A stretch of DNA of 6,833 bases from an uncultured Clostridia bacterium (GTDB lineage: Bacteria > Bacillota > Clostridia > RUG12999), in assembly GCA_938005345.1 (NCBI GenBank), contig CALLNG010000092.1, positions 1-6,833 of the forward strand, in the 5' to 3' direction. How positions within the stretch are numbered: position 1 is the first letter of the stretch; each line of letters begins with the position of its first letter. A program made the translations under genes and the position numbers. The notes beneath the pieces were generated by a model. It saw only the letters and a program-made list of their open reading frames with translations, did no database searches and was not told the DNA's origin. Of the stretch, positions 1 through 5,879 are shown piece by piece.

Positions 1-164
1 GAATCCAATTGTGGCGCCTCAGCCGGATTTTCATCGTCCAGAGTGTTTTGGGAAGATTTGCTTGGGTTAAAAACACGATGTTGAAGCAATTTGGAAGTTC
101 AGGAAAGTTGTGTGCAGAATCGGAATAAAGAATCCCATATAGAGACGTTAGGAGGGAACTGAAC
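1..164. other. Upstream region without an assignable gene
   Basis: No gene can be assigned here. Three plus frames are open from the window edge for short stretches: stops fall at 84 (frame 1), 70 (frame 2) and 126-128 (frame 3). The frame 2 peptide, ending PDFHRPECFGKICLG, could be the tail of an upstream gene, but I do not recognise it. One minus frame is also open from about base 105 to the edge, but it has no ATG or ribosome binding site. I see no convincing -35/-10 pair for the gene that follows. The last bases hold its ribosome binding site (AGGAGGG, 150-156). Confidence 0.3.
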
Positions 165-692
165 ATGCAGCCAGGAGTGATTTTATATCAATCAAAATAT
201 GGCGCAACTAAAAAATATGCCACGTGGCTTCAGCAGAAATTAGGTTATGATTGTTTTGAAACGAAAAAGGTAACAATACAGCAAATTATGCCATATCGGA
301 CCATCCTATTGGGCGGTGGTATATATGCATCACATATTGCGGGACTTTCCTTTTTGAAAAAGAATATACACGTGTTACAGGATAAAATAGTAGCAATATT
401 TTGTGTAGGGGCATCACCATATGATGAGTCGACCTTTCAAGAAGTCCGTAAATTGAATTTGAAGAAAAACTTGAAAAATCTTCCCTGCTTTTATTGCCGT
501 GGAGCTTGGGATGAAAAAAAGATGACTGTCACGGATAAGCTACTGTGCCGCATGATGCAAAAAATGATGGCCCGGAAGGATCCTGCAACTTTTGAGCCAT
601 GGGAAACAGCGTTAATGAGCGCCGTTGGGCGGGCATGCGACTGGACAGATCCGAAAAATTTGGATCCTATTTTAAAGTATTTAAAAGGATAA
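165..692 (+). CDS. Flavodoxin domain protein, HemG-like
   Basis: A predicted cytoplasmic FMN-binding flavodoxin-fold protein of 175 aa. The N-terminal beta-strand and phosphate-binding loop are visible as YQSKYGATKKYA (residues 8-19), a variant of the flavodoxin S/T-rich loop. Two further likely cofactor-contacting loops are GGGIYASHI (50-58) and CVGASPYDE (80-88). The stretch from CRGAWDEKKM (111-120) through the basic helix to about 138 resembles the region after the flavin site in HemG, the menaquinone-dependent protoporphyrinogen IX dehydrogenase, and its Flavodoxin_5 relatives. Length also fits that group (about 175-180 aa). The start is fixed by AGGAGGG at 150-156, eight bases before the ATG. 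The gene stands alone: no heme gene is visible, and a terminator follows at 741-780. The family is clear, but the substrate is not; Clostridia have many such proteins not tied to heme synthesis, so no gene symbol is given. Confidence 0.85.
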   Translation: MQPGVILYQSKYGATKKYATWLQQKLGYDCFETKKVTIQQIMPYRTILLGGGIYASHIAGLSFLKKNIHVLQDKIVAIFCVGASPYDESTFQEVRKLNLKKNLKNLPCFYCRGAWDEKKMTVTDKLLCRMMQKMMARKDPATFEPWETALMSAVGRACDWTDPKNLDPILKYLKG

Positions 693-740
693 ATATTGTT
701 TCATAGCAATATCGGCTCGCGAAAAGGTGTCTATGCGTTG

Positions 741-780
741 AAAAAGGGTGGTTTCTCAACAATGTGAGCCACTCTTTTTT
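741..780 (+). terminator. Rho-independent terminator after the flavodoxin gene
   Basis: An 11-bp outer stem (741-751 with 769-779, including one G-T wobble) and an inner CTCA/TGAG stem (755-758 with 765-768) enclose the six-base loop ACAATG. A three-base TTT bulge sits on the 5' side. The 3' arm runs into a T6 tract (775-780). It starts 48 bases after the flavodoxin stop codon, so it most likely ends that transcript and separates it from lonB. The A tract at the 5' foot could also give some function on the minus strand, but no gene is seen that would need it. Confidence 0.85.
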
Positions 781-822
781 GTCTAAATACAGTGTGGGTA
801 AAAATCTTCCAAACAATGACAA

Positions 823-851
823 GGATAAAACAATTTCAGTGGTAAATACTA
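823..851 (+). promoter_or_regulatory. Candidate forespore (sigma-F/sigma-G type) promoter for lonB
   Basis: GGATA (823-827) resembles the -35 element of sigma-F (GYWTA) and sigma-G (GnATR). AATACTA (845-851) differs by one base from the sigma-G -10 element CATACTA, and the spacer between them is 17 bases. Read as a sigma-F site, the -10 region 842-851 keeps the first G and the A, A, T, R positions but has T in place of the second G. Transcription would start near 858, about 65 bases before the lonB start codon. The site lies in the right place between the upstream terminator and lonB, and B. subtilis lonB is known to be expressed in the forespore under sigma-F. I see no better sigma-A promoter. 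Short AT-rich matches arise easily by chance, so this is a candidate only. Confidence 0.4.
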
Positions 852-912
852 AATTTTGAAAAATGATTCCGATATGTTCATTTTGTGATGAATCGGAACT
901 GTTGTGTTGGAT

Positions 913-917
913 GGAGG
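913..917 (+). promoter_or_regulatory. Ribosome binding site that sets the lonB start
   Basis: GGAGG lies six bases before the ATG at 924, an ideal spacing. In-frame ATGs exist at 885, 888 and 918. Those at 885 and 888 lack a ribosome binding site and would add a non-hydrophobic, cysteine-containing leader; the one at 918 directly abuts GGAGG. Starting at 924 places the membrane segment at the very N-terminus and gives 552 aa, the length I recall for B. subtilis LonB. Confidence 0.85.
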
Positions 918-923
918 ATGTCT

Positions 924-2582
924 ATGTTATCAACTGTAGTATTATTGGTGCAATTGTTATTCACCCTAATTATTGGAATTTATTTTTTTGGTATGCTAAA
1001 GGAAAAATCGGTCACAAAAGACGCGATCAAGACGCAGGGGAAGCGCGAGCTGGAACGTTTGAATAAACTGCGGCAAGTCAAACTCACAAAACCACTGACG
1101 GAAAAAACACGACCGTCAAGTTTTGATGAAATTGAAGGCCAAGAACAGGGAATCCGGGCGCTAAAGGCGGCGCTATGCGGAACCAACCCCCAACATGTCA
1201 TTATTTATGGACCGCCGGGCGTTGGTAAGACGGCAGCTGCTAGGCTGGTACTGGAAGAGGCTAAAAAAAGCGTATTATCCCCATTTGGCCCTGATGCGAA
1301 ATTTATTGAAACAGATGCAACCACAATGCGGTTTGATGAAAGAAACATTGCCGACCCTTTGATTGGGTCTGTCCATGACCCGATCTATCAAGGGGCCGGA
1401 GCATATGGACCAGCTGGAATTCCACAGCCAAAACCGGGAGCTGTAACAAAAGCAAACGGTGGCATTTTGTTTATTGATGAGATTGGTGAATTGCATCCCA
1501 TTCAAATGAATAAGCTATTAAAGGTGCTGGAAGACCGCAAGGTTTTTTTAGAAAGTGCCTATTATAATGCAGATGATACTAATATTCCAAGACATATTCG
1601 AGACATTTTCGATAATGGCCTGCCAGCAGATTTTAGATTAATTGGTGCGACAACACGGCGGCCAGAAGATATTCCATCGGCCATACGGTCGCGGTGCGTG
1701 GAAGTGTTTTTTCAGGATTTAACTGTAGAACAAACAAAGAAAATTGCAAAAAACGCCGCGGCCAAAGGAGGATTTCAGCTACGGGACGGTGTGTGTGAAT
1801 ACATTGCCCGCTATAGCCAAAATGGCAGGGATGCCGTAAATATGATGCAAATTGCTGGTAGCGTCGCTATGGTAGAAGGACGCAGTACGGTAACCTTAGA
1901 AGATGCCGAATGGGTAGCAGAAATGGGAAAATATAGTCCGCGTTTGCAGCATAAAATTTCTGGAGACTGGGAAATCGGTTGTGTAAATGGGTTAGCTGTT
2001 ACAGGAGCATCAGCTGGCATGCTCATGGAGATCGAAGCGGACATCAGCGAGGGGGAAGGCATAGAGCTTTGCGGTATCACAGAACAAGAGACAATTGAAT
2101 CAGGAAACCGAAAGTTATGTCGAGTGTCTACGGCAAAAGCATCGGTTCAAAATGCAGTTTTACTGCTGTGGAAATTCTTTCATATTGACATTCGCAACAA
2201 ACATATTCACATTAACATTCCTGGGGGAATGCCCGTTGATGGACCCTCAGCAGGGGTTGCAATATTATGCGCGCTTTATTCAGCGGCAACGGGAACACCG
2301 GTGGACTCCCATATTGCAATGACAGGAGAAGTGTCCATGACGGGAAAAATAAAGCCTGTGGGTGGTGTTTATGCGAAAATCGAAGCAGCACAAAATGCAG
2401 GAGTAGATAAGGTGTTTATTCCGGCAGAAAATTGGCAGGAGACATTTGAACATTTTTCTGTTCAAGTGATTGCAGTGGACCGGATTACAACTCTCATACA
2501 GGAAGTATTTTCTTCCCCAACTGCGGTATTAGGGACAGAGCATGTCATATCTGCTAGTCCAGGGAAAACGGCTTCCCTATAA
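924..2582 (+). CDS. lonB: ATP-dependent protease LonB, sporulation type
   Basis: A membrane-anchored AAA+ serine protease of 552 aa that lacks the large N-terminal domain of LonA. A hydrophobic segment at residues 4-24 is followed by a charged linker. The AAA+ module has Walker A GPPGVGKT (96-103), Walker B ILFIDEIGE (181-189), sensor 1 GATTR (241-245), a likely arginine finger in RSRC (255-258) and a sensor 2-type NGRDAVNM (300-307). The C-terminal protease domain has the Ser-Lys dyad: Ser442 in DGPSAG and Lys485 in GGVYAKIEAA. The 43-residue gap between them equals that in E. coli Lon (S679/K722). All catalytic residues are present, so the enzyme should be active. Long stretches (for example around HPIQMNK and GSVHDPIYQGAGA) match B. 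subtilis LonB as I recall it. That protein is made in the forespore under sigma-F. Unlike in B. subtilis, no lonA follows; a hairpin ends the unit. The start follows the GGAGG at 913-917. Confidence 0.97.
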   Translation: MLSTVVLLVQLLFTLIIGIYFFGMLKEKSVTKDAIKTQGKRELERLNKLRQVKLTKPLTEKTRPSSFDEIEGQEQGIRALKAALCGTNPQHVIIYGPPGVGKTAAARLVLEEAKKSVLSPFGPDAKFIETDATTMRFDERNIADPLIGSVHDPIYQGAGAYGPAGIPQPKPGAVTKANGGILFIDEIGELHPIQMNKLLKVLEDRKVFLESAYYNADDTNIPRHIRDIFDNGLPADFRLIGATTRRPEDIPSAIRSRCVEVFFQDLTVEQTKKIAKNAAAKGGFQLRDGVCEYIARYSQNGRDAVNMMQIAGSVAMVEGRSTVTLEDAEWVAEMGKYSPRLQHKISGDWEIGCVNGLAVTGASAGMLMEIEADISEGEGIELCGITEQETIESGNRKLCRVSTAKASVQNAVLLLWKFFHIDIRNKHIHINIPGGMPVDGPSAGVAILCALYSAATGTPVDSHIAMTGEVSMTGKIKPVGGVYAKIEAAQNAGVDKVFIPAENWQETFEHFSVQVIAVDRITTLIQEVFSSPTAVLGTEHVISASPGKTASL

Positions 2583-2593
2583 TGCTACAATAA

Positions 2594-2639
2594 AAAGGAG
2601 TCCTTTTTCCAAACAAGTAGGTTGGGAAAGGACTCCTTT
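2594..2639. terminator. Shared bidirectional terminator between convergent genes
   Basis: A perfect 13-bp stem (2594-2606 with 2627-2639) extends by two G-T pairs and one C-G pair to 16 bp (2609/2624), with a 14-base loop. It starts 11 bases after the lonB stop and 62 bases beyond the stop of the minus-strand gene. Read on the minus strand, the stem runs into TTTTTATT, a proper U tract, so it is a strong terminator for the RCC1/stalk gene. On the plus strand only TTTA follows, so termination of lonB may be less efficient. Each arm is also almost a palindrome in itself (AAAGGA-G/C-TCCTTT). Confidence 0.85.
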
Positions 2640-2700
2640 ATGCTATATTCATATTGTATATACGAAAATATCAAATACGGAATTTTAATAAATTGTGTAT

Positions 2701-4623
2701 TTAGAAAGTATCCCAACTAATTGAAACAGCTTCATGAAAATCGCTCCAGTCGACTTGAAAGCCCAATTCTTCGGCGATAGCGCGTACCGGAACCATTGTC
2801 CTAGCCTGTATCAGCTGTGGAGCGCTATCCAAAGTTTTTATTTCGCCGTTGACTGTATACTGGTTACAGTTGATCCACAGCTCTATACTAGTATCTTGAT
2901 ATAAGATATGAACTTTATCCGCTTCCGGCACCCACGTAACGGAGCCGCCGATTGTTTCAATAAAACTGCGCAGAGGAACAAAGGTCCGGTTATCAATCAG
3001 TAGCGGAATGGTATTTCGGTATTCGTCAACAGCATATTCCACGCCTTCGAAGATCATAGAAGTATCGTTAATTTTGTAAATCATGTTAGTGTCTAAAACC
3101 GGCTGTGCAGTTTCAGAAGGCATGCTATTGACACCTAAATGGCCGTTTGTGTTATCACCCCATACCCAGAGGCTCCCGTCATTTTGCAGCGCGGCAAAAT
3201 AGTAATTGACTGTACCATCGTCACTTGTTTTAGGCCGGTAAGTGCGTCCACCGGCGGCAACGGATATGATACCGCTTAAATTATCAATGGGGGTAACATG
3301 GTCAAAACGGTCTAACTGATATACCGTCCCATCGTTTTTAAGCGCTATAGAATAGGTGTGACCACAGGAAATAGCCAAGATACCGGTAAGGCCTCCTAGT
3401 TGCGCTGCCTTTTCATTCCAAACGGTTCCGTCGCGTTTTAAAGCGTATAATCCATGATACGTCATGTCAATGGCAATAATATCGTTTAGGCCTGGTATCA
3501 AATGATATTCCGAATCCATATAATCCTTTATCCAAACCGTTCCATTCTCTGTAAGCATGGCAAGCACATCCCGGTCACCCAAGGCACCAACACGCTCTGA
3601 ACGGTTTTGTGCAACTTGGATGACATTGGAAGGTTCATTTGGATAATGTGTCATGCTGGCAGAGGTAGTTTCTCCCTCTTTGCCGATGCATTGATACGTC
3701 TCCCCATCATATAGTTCAGTAGCGGTAGGGGTTACGTTGATACCGCTCAGATTTTGTACATCTGGAATGTTCATACACCGCATAGAAGATTGCGGGATAA
3801 CATTCAGGTTTTGATCCACCATATCAGAGGAAAACCATTCATACAGTTTGTTGTCCCAGGTCAGTACTGCTGTATGGCCCACGTCTGCAAAAACCTGAAC
3901 GGCGCCGGAGACATGCGCAATTTTTTTCGGATATTGTAACGTTGTGGAAAAACCATTTCCCAGCTTACCACCGCGATTGTTTCCAAAGGCAAACACCCTG
4001 CCAGCACGATCCAAAATCAACGTATGGTCTTTTCCGGTACTCGCTTTAACCGCGTGATGGAGGCCGTAAACCTGAACCAACCCGCCAGAATCCAATTTCC
4101 AGACGCTGCCGTCTTCTTTCACCGCAACGATACGTGTTACAATGAGTGGACTTTGCCCCCCCCAAGTATGGTAGGAACCGGTCGTAATAGTATAATAAGC
4201 GGAAACAGATATCACGTGATCCAACCCCTGTATTTGCGTAGGCTCTTTCGGCGCCAATTGGTTATGGTATTGCGCATCTTCAAGCCAATACCATACAGTA
4301 CCATCATTTTTTAATACGACGATAAAAGTTCCAATATCCTCAACAGATACCACGTCTTTTACGTCCGGTATGCTGTCCAACAACGCTGACGGTGAAGGAG
4401 AGGGGGAGGGCGTAGGGAAGGGGGCCTTGATTCTAACCGGAACAAAATGTTCACCGCCCCAGCACCATACCGTGCCATCATCCCTTAGTGCATAGCTACT
4501 AGCACGAGAGGCATAGATGTCCACGTACCGATTTTCCTCCTGCGCTAAAATGCGCAGCGGGATCGATTCGCCGATCAATATGGCAGCAAGAAAAACATAA
4601 AATATTCTCAAGCAATTCATCAT
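2701..4623 (-). CDS. Secreted RCC1-repeat protein with C-terminal copper-amine-oxidase-like stalk domain
   Basis: A predicted exported protein of 640 aa. Residues 1-27 look like a signal peptide with a hydrophobic core (IFYVFLAAILIG) and probable cleavage after ILA, before QEE. Residues 32-500 hold RCC1-type repeats, which usually form a beta-propeller. Their signature DGTVW or a variant recurs near 49, 107, 171, 360, 398, 431 and 482, with diverged copies near 206 and 256. A Pro-Ser linker (70-79) interrupts the first repeat. Residues about 515-640 match the copper amine oxidase N-terminal (stalk) domain, with the paired motifs NRTFVPLRSFIETIG (545-559) and ARTMVPVRAIAEELG (607-621). This domain does not imply oxidase activity; it is a common surface module in Clostridia. 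The start is set by AGGAG at 4631-4635. An in-frame ATG at 4764 would overlap ytvI, put about 47 non-signal residues first, and has no support. The gene follows ytvI on the same strand and ends before a strong terminator. The ligand and role are unknown. Confidence 0.85.
   Translation of the reverse strand: MMNCLRIFYVFLAAILIGESIPLRILAQEENRYVDIYASRASSYALRDDGTVWCWGGEHFVPVRIKAPFPTPSPSPSPSALLDSIPDVKDVVSVEDIGTFIVVLKNDGTVWYWLEDAQYHNQLAPKEPTQIQGLDHVISVSAYYTITTGSYHTWGGQSPLIVTRIVAVKEDGSVWKLDSGGLVQVYGLHHAVKASTGKDHTLILDRAGRVFAFGNNRGGKLGNGFSTTLQYPKKIAHVSGAVQVFADVGHTAVLTWDNKLYEWFSSDMVDQNLNVIPQSSMRCMNIPDVQNLSGINVTPTATELYDGETYQCIGKEGETTSASMTHYPNEPSNVIQVAQNRSERVGALGDRDVLAMLTENGTVWIKDYMDSEYHLIPGLNDIIAIDMTYHGLYALKRDGTVWNEKAAQLGGLTGILAISCGHTYSIALKNDGTVYQLDRFDHVTPIDNLSGIISVAAGGRTYRPKTSDDGTVNYYFAALQNDGSLWVWGDNTNGHLGVNSMPSETAQPVLDTNMIYKINDTSMIFEGVEYAVDEYRNTIPLLIDNRTFVPLRSFIETIGGSVTWVPEADKVHILYQDTSIELWINCNQYTVNGEIKTLDSAPQLIQARTMVPVRAIAEELGFQVDWSDFHEAVSISWDTF
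4156..4163 (-). repeat. G8 homopolymer inside the RCC1/stalk gene
   Basis: Eight C on the plus strand, read as eight G in the coding strand, encode Trp154-Gly155-Gly156 of the RCC1/stalk protein. The frame is intact on both sides as given. A gain or loss of one base would cut off about 480 residues, including the stalk domain. Runs of this length can slip in replication, and are also places where sequencing errors occur. Confidence 0.9.
4402..4424 (+). other. Four-run G-quadruplex motif
   Basis: On the plus strand there are G runs of 5, 3, 3 and 5 bases (4402-4406, 4408-4410, 4415-4417, 4420-4424), separated by loops A, CGTA and AA. This meets the usual rule of four runs of at least three G with loops of 1-7 bases. 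It lies in the template strand of the RCC1/stalk gene, about 200 bases into the gene, under the codons for the Pro-Ser linker (near residues 67-74). Proline CCC and serine TCC codons are enough to explain the C-rich coding strand, so the motif may be a by-product of the protein sequence. Confidence 0.75.
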
Positions 4624-4630
4624 CGTACCA

Positions 4631-4635
4631 CTCCT
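4631..4635 (-). promoter_or_regulatory. Ribosome binding site that sets the RCC1/stalk start
   Basis: On the minus strand AGGAG lies seven bases before the ATG at 4623, which is followed at once by a second ATG (4620). Either gives the signal peptide at the N-terminus. Just upstream, TTCAA and TTGAA (4637-4650) form a short inverted repeat with a four-base spacer; its role, if any, is unknown. Confidence 0.8.
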
Positions 4636-4699
4636 ATTCAAGTAGTTGAAAAAATAAATGAATGAACAGAGATGTGCGCGGCAACTGTTTGCCATGGCG

Positions 4700-4720
4700 G
4701 AGGATTCACTAGGAATCCTC
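4700..4720 (-). repeat. Inverted repeat over the ytvI stop codon
   Basis: GAGGATTC (4700-4707) and GAATCCTC (4713-4720) are perfectly complementary around a five-base loop that contains the ytvI stop codon (TAG, 4711-4709). No T tract follows on the minus strand, so it is not a standard terminator. It could pause transcription, protect the upstream mRNA end or lower read-through into the next gene. It is the only clear hairpin in the 85-base gap between ytvI and the RCC1/stalk gene. Confidence 0.6.
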
Positions 4721-5836
4721 TGGTGGAGGTAGTGTTTGCTTTTCGTACTCCTCATCATTGGCATATAGATTGTGCAGCAAGCCAGAGTCCACCATATCTT
4801 TGATAATAATCAGCAGTGCGGGGCCGATGATAACGCCGACGAAGCCGAAAATTTTTAATCCTAAATAAATGGACATAATGGTTAATATAGGTGGCATGCC
4901 AATTTGCATACTAACCAATTTCGGTTCCAAAAACTGCCGGATAGCAAGTGCAACGCCGTAGGCCACGATAAGAAGCACGGCCTTTAGATAATGGTGTGTT
5001 AGCAGGGAGAAAATGGCCCACGGAATCAGAATTCCTCCTGTCCCAAGGAACGGCAGTGCGTCAAAGAAGGAAATGACAAGCGCCAGCAAGGTTCCATAGG
5101 GCTGCTGCAAAATGGCGAACCAAATCCGAAGTTCAATAAAGGTGATACACATTAAAATGGCCTGGGCCTTAATGTAAGCGCCGACAGCAAAAAAGAGGGA
5201 GTGCTTCATGCGGCGGGCGTTGTGCACCAAAAATTTGGGTAGCTTTGTTTTGAGTGCATGCATGATACGGGTACGTTCGCTGCTAATAAAATAACTGGAC
5301 AGCAAAAATACAATGCAGCCAATCACGGCGCTGGGAATACCCGAGATGAAATTCGTGGTAAAGTTAACCGCGCTTTGCGCGAACGTTTGTAACAGGGACC
5401 AAATGCCATCTGTAATATTGGTGGTAATACCTTCCAGCATTTCCTTGACGTCGGGGGAAAGCCACCGCATAGAGGTGATAAAATAATCATAATATTCCAT
5501 AAAGTTTGATTGGATTTCGCTATAGTGGGAAACAAACTGTTTCACCTCACTGATCCCTTTATTGATAAGTAACGCTAAAAGCAAGGACAAAACAGCAACC
5601 ACCAATAAAAGTATAATAGCACTGCCAATTTTTCTGGGGACTTTACATGTTGTTTCACAAAAGCGAACCAACGGCTCTATGAGGGAGGAGAGTAAAAATG
5701 CTAATATAAATGGCAGAAAAAGCACAATGACTTTTGGCAAAAGAAAATACCCAGCTAAAATAATCGCCGTTGTATAGAGCAAAAAGCGAATGACTTTTTC
5801 ATGCCGCTTGGGTATGATAGACAATGCTTTCACCAC
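4709..5836 (-). CDS. ytvI: Sporulation integral membrane protein YtvI (AI-2E transporter family)
   Basis: A polytopic membrane protein of 375 aa in the AI-2E/PerM family (PF01594). Hydrophobic segments lie near residues 16-33, 35-54, 70-92, 163-184, 214-236, 247-280, 283-300 and 315-346. A hydrophilic stretch (about 94-145) sits between the N- and C-terminal halves, as is usual. Family motifs are DALPFLGTGG (259-268), LEPKLVSMQIGMPPILT (303-319) and GFVGVIIGPALL (331-342). The sequence fits the YtvI subgroup, which is largely confined to spore-formers; in B. subtilis it is under sigma-E and its loss affects sporulation. What it transports is not known, and AI-2 should not be assumed. It lies 43 bases after the phosphoglycerate mutase-like gene and 85 bases before the RCC1/stalk gene, on the same strand. 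The start is not ATG: GTG at 5836, GTG at 5833 or TTG at 5824 are possible. The subgroup call is less certain than the family call. Confidence 0.85.
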   Translation of the reverse strand: MVKALSIIPKRHEKVIRFLLYTTAIILAGYFLLPKVIVLFLPFILAFLLSSLIEPLVRFCETTCKVPRKIGSAIILLLVVAVLSLLLALLINKGISEVKQFVSHYSEIQSNFMEYYDYFITSMRWLSPDVKEMLEGITTNITDGIWSLLQTFAQSAVNFTTNFISGIPSAVIGCIVFLLSSYFISSERTRIMHALKTKLPKFLVHNARRMKHSLFFAVGAYIKAQAILMCITFIELRIWFAILQQPYGTLLALVISFFDALPFLGTGGILIPWAIFSLLTHHYLKAVLLIVAYGVALAIRQFLEPKLVSMQIGMPPILTIMSIYLGLKIFGFVGVIIGPALLIIIKDMVDSGLLHNLYANDEEYEKQTLPPPEDS

Positions 5837-5842
5837 CCTCCT
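5837..5842 (-). promoter_or_regulatory. Ribosome binding site of ytvI, unusually close to the start
   Basis: A perfect AGGAGG directly touches the first GTG (5836), is three bases from the second GTG (5833) and 12 bases from TTG (5824). None has the ideal 5-9 base spacing, so the true start remains open among these three; all are rare start codons. The protein differs by at most four residues. TCGTA repeats (5851-5862) lie just upstream. Confidence 0.6.
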
Positions 5843-5879
5843 TTGAAAAATCGTATCGTATCAACATGGTATTCAAGCA

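Noticed and set aside
108..141. Possible sigma-A promoter (TTGTGT and CATATA) upstream of the flavodoxin gene
   Set aside because: The spacing of 22 bases is too long and both elements are poor.
693..712. Inverted repeat ATATTG/CAATAT just after the flavodoxin stop
   Set aside because: Six AT-rich pairs with an eight-base loop are weak, and a much better terminator follows at 741.
856..884. Possible sigma-A promoter TTGAAA with CATTTT upstream of lonB
   Set aside because: The -10 matches only three of six positions; the site at 823-851 is a better fit.
863..1066. A 67-residue plus-strand reading frame overlapping the lonB start
   Set aside because: It has no ribosome binding site, no recognisable family, and overlaps the strongly supported lonB in another frame.
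2701..3070. Reading the C-terminal domain as an active copper amine oxidase
   Set aside because: Only the small N-terminal-type stalk domain is present; the catalytic domain with its topaquinone site is absent.
4624..4764. A longer form of the RCC1/stalk protein starting at the ATG at 4764
   Set aside because: It would overlap the ytvI coding end by 56 bases and add 47 residues before a clear signal peptide; a good ribosome binding site supports 4623.
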